Part shown: positions 1 through 27,585 of the stretch, piece after piece
How the letters are laid out: each line of letters begins with the position of its first letter
Numbering within the stretch: the stretch's first letter is position 1
Assembly (NCBI RefSeq): GCF_036417845.1
Contig: NC_089990.1
Coordinates: 751,501 to 815,500 of the forward strand
From: Apteryx mantelli
Lineage: Eukaryota > Chordata > Aves > Apterygiformes > Apterygidae
Reading direction: 5' to 3'
Length of the DNA stretch: 64,000 nt
The notes under the pieces: generated by a model
Database searches by the model: none
Told to the model about the DNA's origin: nothing
The model's input: the letters and a program-made list of their open reading frames with translations, nothing else
Program-made: the position numbers and the translations under genes

Positions 1-456
1 TCTGCCCGAAGTCTGGTGTGGAGTGGAACTATCCAGCTGACAACATTCAAGTGTAGTGAGGTTTTCTGCAGAATGTGATCAGATGCTGAGTTTACTTGCT
101 TGTGCTGCTTTCCTTTTTGAGTGCATGTGAGCAGTTATCTGAATCACTTTACCTCTCCTCTGTTTTTCCCAGTCCCTCCTCTCCATTTATAACTGAGTTG
201 CACATAACTGCAGCCAGTCACTGTTGAGGATGTAAATGATGCTTGTTTTTTTCCATATAAGATTAATGAACAACTGAATATCCCTGCATAGTATATACTC
301 CCTTTTGTCCTTAGGTGATGTCTATGTGTACTGAGTAAGTAGCTGCTGTTCTTCATCAGTTTTGCTTTCATTGTAAATGTAAGTGATGGAGCTGGAAGCC
401 AAGAACACTCAAGCTTAATTTTTAAATGTCATGCTAAGATGTGTCTTTTTTCACAG
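1..456 (+). other. AR: AR intron 3, right end
   Basis: Non-coding sequence ending in a pyrimidine-rich acceptor (tgtcttttttcacag). No cryptic exon or repeat is recognised in it. Confidence 0.85.
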
Positions 457-15500
<15,044 letters not shown>

Positions 15501-18500
15501 TGTGCCGGAGGGGACCTCCCAATTCTGCCACCCCCATTTTAGCCATCTCCTGCCTATTTTTTCTGCACTACTGTGCTGCAGTGCCTTGGGGAATCCCCTC
15601 TAAAGAGACTCTGTGCCGCGAAGATAGACGGTAACAAGCTACTGCCTGCTGGGATTCCTTTGATTTCTCTTTTTCCCGTGGTACCTCTGAACTGAACTAC
15701 CTGCCATGGCTTCTGCCTGGATGTGGCCGGCTCGGTGTGTTGTGACACCTGACGATGTGACACAGTGTCAGTGGCACCATGTTTACACGCTCCGGTTTGT
15801 GTGTTTTCCACAGTGACTTTTCGTGGCCCAGTGCCATGGGGAATGACGGATTGGGAGAAATGCCACCAGCTGTCGTTTTTTTTTTTTTCTTTTTCTGTAA
15901 AACGAAACGAGGCAAGAAGCAGGTTGAACCTCTAAGTTTGGGAGCAGGTTACTTTTCTGGCCTCCTTCGGGACTTTTTATTTGCATTATGGTGCTGGGAA
16001 GCAGATGAGTCCCAACATTGCGGTAGAGAAATAGAGACGAGTCGGGGGAAAGAGATGACTTTGCAACCTGATGAATTTGCAGCACCTGCTTCTGCGTGGG
16101 ACGGCCGCCTCGCGCTCGTGGTGCAGGTCTGCTCCGGGGGGCGTCCCACTTGCCGCCTGCCCTGCCGTTGCACGGCCCCGCGGACCCGCGCTCCCAGCAG
16201 CTCGGAGGAGCACGAGGTGTCGGCTTAGCTAGGGAAAGCCTGATCCACAGGAGTGTCTGGAGTGCTCCTGTGTCGGGAGAAGGGCTGGAGAGGACTAGGA
16301 CCTTGGGAGCCCCCAAAGGTTGCCGCTGGCTGTTCTCCACCTGGGCTGCTTTTCCTGGCAAGCCGGGCCTCGGTCTGCCCACGGAGTCGGGACGCTCAGC
16401 CGTCACATTCCAGTTCCGAACCGCTTCTTTCCTCCTCGACACAGCCGTATCCCACTTTCACAAGTGCCTGAAGTCTCTCAAACCTCCAGCTGTCCCTGCT
16501 CCCTTTGGCTCCTGGTGTCCCCCCCCGCGCCCCCCGCCTGCTCTGTTCCCATCGGGTGGCTGAAGATCCAGACTTGCCACTTAGGCGACTTTCCTTCCGT
16601 GTGTCCGGACCGTTCTGCAGAGTCTTTCCGGTGCCAACAGACAAGCATCCCAGGAGCAAAGCAGCCGGGACTGGCTCTTCAGCCTCCGCGAGGCCATGGG
16701 ACTTCTGTGGTTAATCCTGTCCTTTGGGAGACGGTTGTGGCAAACGGCACGGTATTTCCATGGCGTTTCAGGGAATTATAAAGGAAAAGCGTAAGCGACT
16801 TCTTCCCTGTCTTTGCGGCGCACGCGGCTCCCGTTGACGTTAGCGGTCGCTGGCAGCGCGAGCAAGGCCGTCCCGCACGCGCCTCCCCGCTCCTCCGTGT
16901 CCCCGCGGGCTTTCCGCTGCGAGCTGAGCAGCGCGGCCCCGAGGACGGATGAACACGCTCCAGCAAACACGGGCATTCAGTCAAAGCAGAGAACGTCCAA
17001 GGTTAATTCTTCTTCAACTGCTGATCACTCGACGGTCAGGAACTACAGAGAGGGAGCTCGAGTCTTCAAGGCAGGTGGACGTTGGCTTGACGCCACTTGG
17101 CACCTCAAGGTCACAGGGGGACCCAGGCGCCCCCAGAGGCTGCGTTTGGGGGTGTTTATTTGGCGGGCTGCGCTTCACAGAGCGATCCAACCCTTGTCCC
17201 CCGGTATTTCGGCATTGGTAGCCTTGGCTGGCATCATGCCGCGGGTCGGGGCTGGGAGGAGGTCGGCACCGTGGCCGCCGGCCGTCTGCGGAAGGTCCGC
17301 GTGCAGGCGCGGTAAGATGGTGGATTCGTGCCTTTGCTCCCCGTGTTTCGCTCGCCGGCGGTGTTTCACCGCTGCACGGCGAAGCGCCGGGTGTTGGTGC
17401 AGCTGCGCCGGGCTGCTGCGGTCCTCCAGCACAGAAGCGCTAAAAATGCACACCAAATTCGGGCGTTTTGAGAGGGGAACCTAATTAGACAAATGCTTGA
17501 CGTTGCGTTGTGTTCCCTCTGTGTAATCCCAACTAATCATGTTTGTCAAATGTCTTTAAAAATGAGGAGAATTGGGAGGTTTAAGCCAACCGATCACCAC
17601 ATACGTAGTCTCTCAACTCTGCCGTGCAGGAAACTGCGAACTCCTCTGCTTCGTGGACCTTTCGTGAGTTGAGCATAGCGATCCAGCTCTTCGGGCAAAG
17701 GCTGTTACGGTACATTTGGGTTCTATGCAAGGTCTCAGTAAGGATACGAGCATTTAATTTTCTCAATGCTTTTCAATCATGCTATGGGGATTTCATTAAA
17801 AGGAGGGACGTGCGGAGGGCAAACAAAAAAATCAAAGGGGGAATTTCTGTTTACGGTTACGAGTTTTCCCCTCCTGCTGTATGTGGCTCTGATCATGCTA
17901 TTTCTCCTGAAATCCCTTCACATAAGTGTCAACAGAATCAGCAGATAACTTCCTTGAACGCTAGCCAACACACTGCTGTTCTCAGTAGCTTTTCCTGTTT
18001 TAGAGGACTGCAAGCATTTTAAATTTTGATATGATCTACTAATATTTGCAAATGAATCAGTTAAAAGACCTGGCAGCGCCAACATATATTCCTCTCTTCT
18101 TGAGGATTTCCTGGCTGTTAGCAGAAGAGTGCAATGAATAACTGGGTTGATAATGCCCGGATGTCCGTCATCAACAGGAGGATGTTTACGATCGCTCTAA
18201 AGAGCTGCTTTGGAGAGCTTTGTATTTTGCACACGCTCACGTCGATGAAGTTTTCAGTAGTTGGTGAGAGTGGAGGTAACCTGCTGGGTACCCCTCTGCT
18301 GGGACACTGGGAAGAAATCAAATTTAATAGCGGTTTGCAAACACTAATTTGCTGGTGAAAGCATAGTGCGAAAGAAAGATGGTTTAGAAGGAGGATGCTG
18401 CCCCTTAATCATCTGCCTGGCGTATGCAGCTCATGCACATGATGCCTCTCCAGCCACGTATGCATTAAGAAGGACGCACATGCTCCTCCGAAGTACCACC

Positions 18501-18852
18501 CGTCCGGTGGCATAGCCGCACCCCAAAGCTTCTGTGCGTGGAAACTGCAGTGGGGAATCGGGGTTATGTTCTGTATCTCTTCAGTATCGAAGTGAATTCT
18601 TGCGTTTTTTTTTTTTAATTCAAATGCTGGCCTTTTATGGTATTGTTAGAGGAATTACTGGCAGACGTGGGGGCCGGGATCAGTAGCACCTCTGTGTATT
18701 TGCTGCAGGGAGGTTAACACTCTCTTTCTGTTTATTTTCATTGGCTTCTGCAGGAACTGGAAAAAAGGCGTAAGAAACACCAAACTCCAGATCCTGCCAT
18801 GTTTCTTTGTACTTTGTGTTTTCTTTTGCATTTTCATGCCTACTTTTGCTTT

Positions 18853-18858
18853 AATAAA
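18853..18858 (+). terminator. Candidate AR poly(A) signal AATAAA (proximal)
   Basis: AATAAA in CTTTAATAAAGCAAAG about 3.35 kb after the AR stop. No strong GT-rich downstream element is obvious in the next 40 bases, so use is uncertain. Confidence 0.3.
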
Positions 18859-19836
18859 GCAAAGAGCATCTCCCCATCTATGTAATCATGTAGAAGTTGT
18901 CTCTAAGACTTCGGTATGGACAGTTCAGCTCGCAGGGTTTCGTTCAGCTCCGGGAACGGAGGAAGCCGTTTGCTCTGGGACGAACGTGACCTGGGGAGCA
19001 AACCATGTCCAGGTCTCACTTCCGTTTCACCGAACCTGCTCTGCTCTGCCTCGGCAGCGGGTGGCCTTTGCGCCGGGTGAGCTCGGCTCCTGCTCAGCTC
19101 GCCGGCTCCCGTCAGAGGCAGCAGCTGGAAGACGAGGAGCGCGCACGGATGTTGGCCCCGGAGCAGCATTTTCACGAGGAAGGGCACAGTCGCAGGAGGT
19201 GAAGGGTGCAAAACGCGGTGCAGAAGGAATTTCTCCTTAATGATGCGCAATGCCAGAAGGAGTCAGCGTGATGGAACGATGGGGTTTCTTTTCTTTTACG
19301 TGCATGGGCAGGCCGGACTCCTCTGGGCCGACAAAACGAGACCTTGGCTCGGCGAGTCTGCATACCAACACCCAGCTGCAGGCGTCAGGGCGTTTGGTTT
19401 AATAAAAGTGTCAGAACTAGGCCACGGGCACTCCGGTTGGAGCGGGAGCGTGGCGTTTCTGAGGTGCTTGGCACCATTTTAGCTCCCTTCCCGTAGAGGT
19501 CGAAGGCAGCTTTACGCTTGGCATCGGGAGCACGAGGTCCGTACGCGCGGCACAGGCGGGTAGGCACGGCACAGGTCAGACTGGGGAGGAAGGCGAGGAT
19601 GCGCATCACCGTCATGGCTTAGCTCTCGCCGCTCCGGCCCGGAGTCGGTCCCGTGGTCTGTAGGGGAGCCGAGATGAGACCTGAGGAGTCACCTGCTCCC
19701 GCCCAGGGGTGCCAGCAGCACCCCGGGAAGAGCTGGTGTCCCTTGCACGGTCCTCTGCGATCACAGTGTCTCGGCAGCTCCTTGCTGTGTGCGGCTGTCA
19801 CGGCACGCGCTGATCTCCCTCCTTAGACGGTTCAAT

Positions 19837-19839
<3 letters not shown>

Positions 19840-19881
<42 letters not shown>
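19840..19881. repeat. (TA)n microsatellite, about 21 units
   Basis: An uninterrupted TA dinucleotide run inside the inferred AR 3' UTR. Confidence 0.97.
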
Positions 19882-19883
<2 letters not shown>

Positions 19884-21425
19884 GTTCAAGGCGTACATAC
19901 AAGGTGCATCCCGTTTTCTGTTCCCGAAGATCCCGAAGATTTGGTGTAGTGCTGCAAGAGAGCACCCAGCGCAGCTGAATATCCTTCAGGAGACGGGTCA
20001 GTACGTGGCAATATCAGCGGAAGCTTTTAATTTAAGCTTGGTTTTTGCTCGGTTCTGACCAGGTTTCGGAGGTCTGAGCGGGGCGCACGCTGGCGGCTTT
20101 CGGGCAGATGTCGGTAACTTTGTGCGCACACAAAACCGCGGCAGCTTTATAACACGCCGCTCTCCGTGCCGGGTGTTTCGTGTTCCGCAGCAAGTTAAAG
20201 CTGTTCTTATTTGTTAACGCGTCCCTGTAATAAGAGTTCTCCATATTGATATATATTTTTTTCTTTGCAACAAGCCCGCAGCTCGTTGCTGGTGCCTTTT
20301 TCCCCGGGGAGGACTCGCAGCCCTCAGCCGCGTTCCCGGAGGCGAGGGAGCGTCGTGCCCAGGCGGCAGCACGTGTCGGGCAGCGAGCGGAGCCGCGGTG
20401 CGGGCACTGGACCCCTCGCGCCGGGTGAAGCGATCCCAAGGCGAGGGCTAAGCCTTCGGCCTCCCGCGCGTGGCACTGCCGAGCCCTCGCCGTCCCCGTG
20501 GGGTCCTGGCTGCCGCTTCGTTAACCTTTGTCCTCTGCGGGGTTTGCGGTTACCGGGAAGCGTCCGCCTGTTCCGTTATTGCAGCTGCGGCGCTGTAATC
20601 TCTTCAGACACTTTTCATTAGCGGTAGCGTTTTGCCCAAATTAATAGCATCTGAGGCCAAATTCTGCCTCTAGAGCATGACGTCGGATGGATTGTGGCAC
20701 AGACTTTTTGTTTTTCTTTTGGAACCATGACCTGGCCCTAAATACGGTGAATAAGGAAAATAGAGACCTAAAATGTTAAAATATTGTGAACACTGGAGAG
20801 TGAGTAAGTGGCATCCTGCTGCTTTGGCCAAGAGGAGACGGTTGGACATGCCCGGGAGAGGACCGTGACTCAGAACTCTCTGTACAGCTGTTCTTGGAAT
20901 TAACCAAAAAGAAGCCTGTCTGGCACGCAGGATGAAGAGAAACCAGTCATGCTACACTAGGGGAAGCCTAATATTTAGCTTTGACTCTTTTAGTCCGTGC
21001 TTGGGTCCCCTGCAGGCTCTTGCCTGTGTGCAGGACAGACCTTCATGCTTGGTGTTCAGCTCTCTGTAATCTTAAATCTGTGGCTGTTCTAAGTACAATA
21101 AAAGGCAGAATGTGGTTTGCTGGAGCACTGCTGTATGCGTGTATTTGGCTTTTACTTCAGTTACGTGCATGAAAAATGTTATCCAGTGTGACAAATATTA
21201 GCTATTGGAGATGCCAGGAAAAACTGGATCATTTTTCAGTGGACAAGGCTGTATGTTGGGTTATTCATAGGCTATTTTTCACAGTCAGATTTTGCTATTA
21301 ATCACCTATCTATCTGAGCTGTTAATTCATTTACACATCAATTGACTAATCCTTTCACATATGCCTCTTTGAGTCTTTTAAAATTGAATTTCATTTGATT
21401 AATGTATTTCTCAAAGCAAGGAGCT

Positions 21426-21431
21426 AATAAA
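21426..21431 (+). terminator. Candidate AR poly(A) signal AATAAA (distal, best context)
   Basis: AATAAA is followed 15-45 bases later by a T/GT-rich run (CTTCTTGTTGTTGTTCAGTG), which is the layout of a working cleavage site. It lies about 5.9 kb after the stop, in keeping with a long AR 3' UTR. Further AATAAA signals at 21538 and 21849 (the latter followed by GTTGGTGTTT) are alternatives. Confidence 0.45.
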
Positions 21432-21848
21432 GGCCAGTGTCCTCCTCCTCTTCTTGTTGTTGTTCAGTGTCTTTATGAGCAAATGCAAATCTGTTCTGCT
21501 GTAGCTTTGTTATAAAATTGACCTATGCTCTACAAGTAATAAAGACGACCATGGTTATCAGCTCACTTTTTAATTCAAGGCACAGATGTGAATACTGCAC
21601 AAGATTTGTTCACTCTTAAATGAGACAAACCAAAGAGCTTGGGAAAAAACAAAACAAAACTCATCAGTGCACCGATAACTGGAAATGCCGAGTGTATAAT
21701 TGCACAGCGCTAGTACCTGTACCAATACCTTGCAAACTGAAAGAAAAAGGTACTTAACAGTACAGAAAACCTTGTCCATGTGAGGTGGTATCATCGTGTT
21801 TAGTCATCTGCAGAGAATCTGGTCCCCTACCTTTGAGTCACAACTAAA

Positions 21849-21854
21849 AATAAA
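21849..21854 (+). terminator. Candidate AR poly(A) signal AATAAA (most distal)
   Basis: AATAAA with a GT-rich stretch (GTTGGTGTTTCTACG) about 25-45 bases downstream. Base composition changes abruptly to very GC-rich just after it, which fits the end of the AR transcription unit. Confidence 0.4.
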
Positions 21855-23176
21855 GACGTTATTTTCAAAATTCATCCTCAGTTGGTGTTTCTACGTTGGC
21901 AACGCAGCCGGTCGCGGGTGCATGGGTCTTGCAGGTGCCTGCTGACGCCCCGGGACGCAGATGGGCACCAGCGTCCTGCGGCTCCGCGCTGCCTGCGCTG
22001 CCTGGCCGAGGCGTTTCACGTCGCTGTGCCCCCCCGGTCCTGGCGGGACCCCGCGAGGCCGCGGAGCTGCGGGAAGAGCAGCTACGGTGCGGGATTAGGG
22101 CTAAGGCCGGTTTGGGCTGTGTCAGTTCCCGCGCCCGGCCCCAGGCGCGAGCAGTGAGCGCTGCCGGCTCGGGGCCGGGACCGGGGATGATGTCCCGGCT
22201 GCGGGCAGCGAGCGCAGGACGAAGGCAGCCCCGCGCGGCTGCTCCGTTTCTGCCTGGGAACTAGCTTAAGCATAATTTCTCCTCCCGTCTGCTAAGCAGA
22301 GCCAGGGGCTCCGTGGGGCGGCCCGAGCGCTGCCGCCCTGCGCCCCGCGGGGACCTGCCGCCCGGCTGCTGCGGCCCTGGGCAGCCTGTGGCTCCCCTGC
22401 ACGGCCCCGCACCCGCAGCCGCGGCATGGCCGGGTCTCCCAAGGGCTCCGGCGGGGCCCCCTGCGGCAGCAGACATCAAGGAGGAATCGGCCTCCCTGTT
22501 TGCTGGAAACTTCCCTTGTCAGCGAGCCCTGAAACGGCTCCATGCTTCGGAGCGGTTTGCTAACATTTGTCTGCAGAGCAGCTAGCAGAGACCTTTTAAA
22601 TGCAGAGAAATCTTTCCATTTCATGGAACGGTGATGACTTGATTCAGACGCACACTCGAACGCTGCTTCACCTCCTGCGGGGCTCCTGCAGCGCCGCGCG
22701 CGCTGACACAGCTGTGCTGGCAGCACATCCCAATGCGCCGGCCAGATGGAGCCGGGTTTGGGACCGCGCGAGCGCTCCTATCATTGCACCAGAACGAGCT
22801 GCTGCAGGGACGCTTCCCGCATGTTGCATCGCTGCAGGATGTGCACGATGCGCCGCCGCAGCGTGATCCAGCCACGCCGTGTGCTCGGGAGCCGCGGTGC
22901 TGCCTCCACCCGGAGCAGACCCCTGGGGACCCGGCCGCTGACACAGCTCGTGGTTGGCACTGTGGCCGCCTCTCTTCTGGAACGGGAAGGTCCCAGGGCT
23001 CGATGGTGCCCTGGCCGCGCCAGCAGCGAAGGGACCCTGGTGTCCGGCGGGGCTGGGGCCTGGCCGACCGTCCAGGCTGCTCCTCCTGTGGGGGAGGAAT
23101 AAGGCTCGATGCTGATATTGGGCTAAACCACAGACGCGGCAGGGAATGGCGAGCGCATCGAGGCTGGTGTGCACGC

Positions 23177-23178
<2 letters not shown>

Positions 23179-23227
<49 letters not shown>
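23179..23227. repeat. (GT)n microsatellite, about 24 units
   Basis: Pure GT dinucleotide run, directly followed by a short CA run (CTCACACACACGC). Confidence 0.97.
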
Positions 23228-23228
<1 letters not shown>

Positions 23229-23229
<1 letters not shown>

Positions 23230-23357
23230 CACACACACGCATATGCCTGCAAACGTGCAAACACACACTCATGCACACACGTGTGCTTGGGCAGACACAT
23301 GCCTGTGCATGCACACACACACATGCATATGTGCACATGCACATGCACGCGCGCGCG

Positions 23358-23394
<37 letters not shown>
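23229..23394. repeat. CA/TG-rich alternating purine-pyrimidine tract ending in (CA)n
   Basis: Degenerate CACA, TGCA and GTGC repeats, then a GCGCGCGCGC core at about 23349-23358 and a CA run of about 16 units (23362-23394). Together with 23179-23227 it makes a roughly 215-bp tract in which purines and pyrimidines mostly alternate. Confidence 0.9.
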
Positions 23395-23397
<3 letters not shown>

Positions 23398-24110
23398 CAG
23401 GTTCCTACGCGACTCTCCACGTGACTACATCAGTGTCTCGGCGTTTCACTGCTGGTCCTGGTTTCAAGCTTTGCTGAGGCACAGCGCAGCCTGGAAGGGT
23501 TTACAGCCCTTGCTTGTCCCCCTCCGGGCGCAGCGCTGCGCTCAGGAGCCCTGGCTGATGGGTCGTGTTTGCCCAGTGCTGCGCGTTGGCACAGGAGGGA
23601 GCGACTGCAGCGCGTTGCCGAGCCAGTGCAGGGCCAGGATGTTGCATCTGCAAACGCTCGGTGATGGAGCCCTGGCAGCGAGGGGCCGGGTCGGCGCTCG
23701 AGACTGAGCCAGCGCGGCCTCGGCACAGCTGAACAGCCGGACCGTGCGGAGGGAACAACCTGCTGACGTTGCCAGTTCATTAGCATAACTGTCTGCAGCT
23801 CCTTCCGCGACAGGTTAATTAAAGCTGCAAGTTTCACTCGGAGCCCTGAGAGCACTTTGCTTCCATCACACTCACCTACTCCTCGGAGACATGCGGGTGG
23901 TGCCGAGCACCTCGCCAGTGCCGCGGGCTGTCTGGGGCGGCCTGGGCACCCGGGGGGGGCGGGGGGTGGGGGGAACGCAGTGTCCCGCGCGCCGCCACTG
24001 CCCCAGGCCTGGCAGGGCCCCTGCGCCGATGCAGAGCCCCCAGGGCTGCAGCACCGCGCTGGCCCTGCCGAGCAGAGCCGCATGCTGGCCGCAGGCTTTT
24101 GGGGCAGTGG

Positions 24111-24256
24111 GTGCATGTGTGTGTGCATGTGTGCATATGTGTGTGCGTGTGCATGCATGTGTGCATGCATGTATGTGCATGCATGCATGTGTGTGCGCAT
24201 GTTTGTGCACATGCGTGTGCATGTGTGCACACACACACATGTGTGCATGCATACAT

Positions 24257-24296
<40 letters not shown>

Positions 24297-24300
24297 ACAT
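24111..24300. repeat. (TG)n / TGCA-rich imperfect repeat tract
   Basis: About 190 bases of GTGCATGTGTG-type sequence with several GCATGCATGC palindromes, ending in a pure GT run of about 16 units. The purine-pyrimidine alternation is almost unbroken. Confidence 0.92.
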
Positions 24301-24582
24301 TTTGCACCGGCACCATGCTTGTTACCAGGAAAAGCCCAAAGACAAACATGAGGCGAACAAGGAGCCTCGCTAAGATGCCGCAGGGTCTCGGGGCGCCATA
24401 GCTGCCCTGCTGAAGGGGGACCGGGGCGAACACATAGCTCCTGCCGCAGAGGCTCCCGCGGATGTGGCACAGAGCGGGACGCCCGGGCTCTGCCCGCTGC
24501 CTCCTTGCTCGTACCCCATCTCGCCAGCATCACTGCTGAATGTGAACCAAGCCCCCAGCCCACCGCAGCTCCCTGCGGCCCC

Positions 24583-24594
24583 GGGGGGGGGGGG
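24583..24594. repeat. Poly-G run (12)
   Basis: Twelve consecutive G on the + strand. Confidence 0.95.
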
Positions 24595-24940
24595 AATGGG
24601 GGCCTGTCCGGGGCAGAACTGCAGGATCCCGCGGGAGAGGCAGCCCCGGCCACCACCGGCCCCAGGAAACGCAGCTGCTCCTTACCGATCCAGCCTGCAC
24701 CTCGCCACGGTTGAACTTGGCGCCACGGCACCCTTGGCGCCTCTTCAGCCCTGTTTGCGCCAGCAGATAATTGCGGGTCTGTCCTCGGCGCTTGACCAGC
24801 CCCGCCGGGACCGCCGGCTTCCAGGGTCACGCTGACCCGGTGGCCATGACACGGCGCCCGGCGCTTGGATGGACCCGTGTCCCAGCTGCTGCGGCCGGGC
24901 CACCGAGCCGGCGCTGCCGGAGCCGGAGCCGCAGGCGAAA

Positions 24941-24955
24941 GGGGGGGGGGGGGGG
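24941..24955. repeat. Poly-G run (15)
   Basis: Fifteen consecutive G on the + strand. Confidence 0.95.
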
Positions 24956-26747
24956 CAAGCCGCAGCAGGGCAGCACCGCGCGCAGGATCCTGCCAGCAGG
25001 GAGGGCGAGCAGTGGCTGGGAACCAGCCCCCTCTGTGCCCAGCGCTCTCCCATGGACCTTGACTGAGGCTGGGACAGAACTTCCTCCATAAACTTCTCAG
25101 AACATCAGGAAAATTAAAACCATCACAGAGTTTATTGGTTCAAAGCATCTCCTGATTTTTTAAGCCAATTGCAAGATTTTTTTCTGGTCGACCAGCTCTT
25201 GATTTATGATCGTATAGGCCTAGCAATGCTGCTGACGCTGCCAAAAAAATGTCTTTGGTAGAAGGCTGCTCCCAGATCCGAGCCCTCAGCGGGGTAATCG
25301 TGCCGCGAGCTTGGCCGGGAGGAATTATGCAGCGCGAACCAAGAGCGACGTTGCAGCGGCCTCGCGTGGGCGGACGCCTGGGCCTTCCTGGGCCTCGGCG
25401 CAGCACACGAGTTAAGGCGCCAGGCCTCTGCTAAGCAAATTGCAATGCTAAATTTATCATGTGGACGTGTCTACTGACGTGCGCCACTGACCTCTCCAAA
25501 GTCCTCCCCCGGGAAGTCCTCACCAAGGCCCAGCGTCGGACCCTGAAAGCCCCTAAGCTGATATGTTGTTCTTTGCCTAAGATCCCACAGGTTTGTGCTT
25601 ATTCTGGAAAACATTTTTCTTGCTGGGATTAAACAAAAACATTCCTTACAAAAGCAAACTAACTGCCACATCCATGGGTCAGGACACCGAATTCGGTGGG
25701 AGGGTGCATGGATGCTGCTGCTGGTCATCATAACCAGCTAATACAGAAAGCAGTTTCCTTCCCCAAAACAATATTGGTTTGAGGGCATCCACGGGAAAAT
25801 TACAGCCCCAAAAGTCAACTTTTCTGGCCAAAATGAGAAAGTAGAAAAAAAGGGGCTAGAAAAAAAAAAAAAACCCTCAGCTTGCCCCAGCCAGGGCTCT
25901 GGTGCTGCCTTGCAGCCGGCTCCGCACCAAGCCCCGCGCGGTGCCGCCGCCGCGGTCGCCCTCGGCTTTCGGTGCCGAGATCGGCTCATTCGGTGTCGAT
26001 GATTGGCGAGGGAAGTGCTCGGCCCCCGGCACGCTCGGCCCCTTAGCGGTTCCCCTTCCTGACGCCCGGTTTTCCGGTCTGTCGCTCTTCTGGATCCTCC
26101 TTGAGCCTCAGCCAGGCACTTCTCCAGAAACTCTGCCTCAAAAGCAGTTTTCAAGGCTCCCGTGTAAGACAGGGCTGTTTTCCTCCTGTGGGAGCCCATT
26201 TTACCAAATAAAGCAAAATCCCTGGGACCAAAATGCTGGTTCACAATGTCGGAGTTGGAAGCAAGATGTTCAAAAACAGGAGGAGAGGAGAAAAACTTAA
26301 TAGACCCGAGTTGGACAGAAAGAAGCAGGCACTGCGTCCGGCATCACCAAAATAAGCAGAAAGGTTTTCACGCTGGCGGCGGAAACCGAACAGGAATCAG
26401 CGAGAGCTGAAGTTAAAACGAGAAAACACCTAAACCTGCGCAGCGGAAACCCCGTCCGGGTCGCGGCGCTGAGCGGCTCAGCTCGGCTCCGGCCAGGCGC
26501 AGCACGCCGCAGCCCGCACGGAGCCTCGCGCGGCCGGACCGGAGCAGCCCCCGGACGGGGAACGAGTCCCTGCGCAGCCTGCGCTTGCTGGAGCTGGACG
26601 GGGTTTCAGGAACGCGTTTGGAGCTTAGCCGCCAAAAGAGATGGTTTGTGGGCTGGGAAAGAATTGTGATTAGGAAAAGCCAAAGCTCCAGAGAGTGCCA
26701 GCCCGGGCCCTGCAGTTAACCACCGCGCTGGCGAGCGCGGACCGGCG

Positions 26748-26836
26748 TGGGATGGGATGGGTTGGGATGGGATGGGACGGGACGGGACAGGACGGGATGA
26801 GATGGGATGGGATGGGACGGGACAGAACAGGACAGG
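26748..26836 (+). repeat. GGGAT/GGGAC pentamer minisatellite
   Basis: About seventeen five-base units, mostly GGGAT in the first half and GGGAC or GGACA in the second. There are at least eight G-triplets with two-base spacers, a strong G-quadruplex pattern on the + strand. A short CATC run lies at about 26938-26955. Confidence 0.93.
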
Positions 26837-27585
26837 CACGTGGGCCGCGGCCCCTGGGCCCGCAGCAGCTCCGCAGGGCGCCCAGCACCAGACCCCAGCA
26901 GCAGTTTCGCAGCCGTGTGTGTTTTGGGGGCACTCATCTATCCATCCATCCATCCGACCGGCCGGCATTCTCCCAGGCTTTTCAGCACAGGGAGCGTTCT
27001 CGTTGCTGGGCCAAGGTCACGGCCGACACAACTCCTTGCAGAGCGGCTGAGATCCACCTCAGAGAGACGAAGTTGCTGCTAAATTAAGAGAAAACAGACG
27101 CAACGGGGGAAACGCTGTAAAAGCTCCTGGGCTCCGGCTCGGAGCGGCGTTGGAGGTCAGGGCGCCCGCCGCACTCGGGGCTGGTTGGGGTCCGTCCTGA
27201 CACAGGCGTTTCCCTGGGTGCAAGAGACTGTTCAGTATGAAACAAGCCTCAGAGCGAGGACCCAGCAGTCAGCTGCGGGAGGGAAAACTTGCTCTTTCCG
27301 AGAGCGGTGCTGGAGCCAGGAACGCTTCCGATGCCCTTTTGGGGCTTAGAGGGAAGCCGCGGTGCTGCGGACGCCCTCCTCTGCCGTTACCTTCGCCGAA
27401 GAGGAAGCGGCACCAGAAAGGCGCAGCCGAAGCCCGGCGGTGCCTGGGGGCCGCGGCTCGCTCCCAGGGTGTGGGAACACGGCGGCGCACAGCGCCGGCA
27501 CATGACGTCCAGGCGCAGCGATGCAGGGACCATGGCCTGTCCCGGGAGCGGCGCTGCTGCCGGGAGGGAAGCGGACGCGCGCGAC

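Larger units (their letters stand above)
15501..21880 (+). other. AR: Probable AR 3' untranslated region (right end uncertain)
   Basis: Sequence directly follows the AR stop. At about 15559-15600 it holds a block (TGCAGTGCCTTGGGGAAT and flank) that I recognise from the start of the human AR 3' UTR, so the UTR is continuous here. Human AR has an unusually long 3' UTR of several kb. In this window AATAAA signals occur at 18853, 19401, 21097, 21426, 21538 and 21849. The stretch 15900-20600 is largely GC-rich and includes an AT microsatellite; 20640-21880 turns AT-rich and looks like conserved distal UTR. The end point is inferred, and transcript data would fix it. The long open frames inside are not genes. 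Confidence 0.6.

Noticed and set aside
15783-16442. 219-codon open frame on the - strand
   Set aside because: Antisense in the AR 3' UTR, with a Lys run from the poly-T tract and no recognisable motif.
16813-17484. 223-codon open frame on the + strand
   Set aside because: Lies in the inferred AR 3' UTR in a GC-rich stretch, is compositionally biased and resembles no protein.
22733-23707. 324-codon open frame on the + strand
   Set aside because: Long Cys-Val and His-Thr stretches come from the microsatellites at 23179-23394; stops are rare there because of GC content.
23430-24830. 466-codon open frame on the - strand
   Set aside because: Its middle is a His-Thr/Met-His translation of the GT repeat, and its ends are Ala/Pro/Gly/Arg from GC-rich DNA. 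No domain or homologue is recognised.
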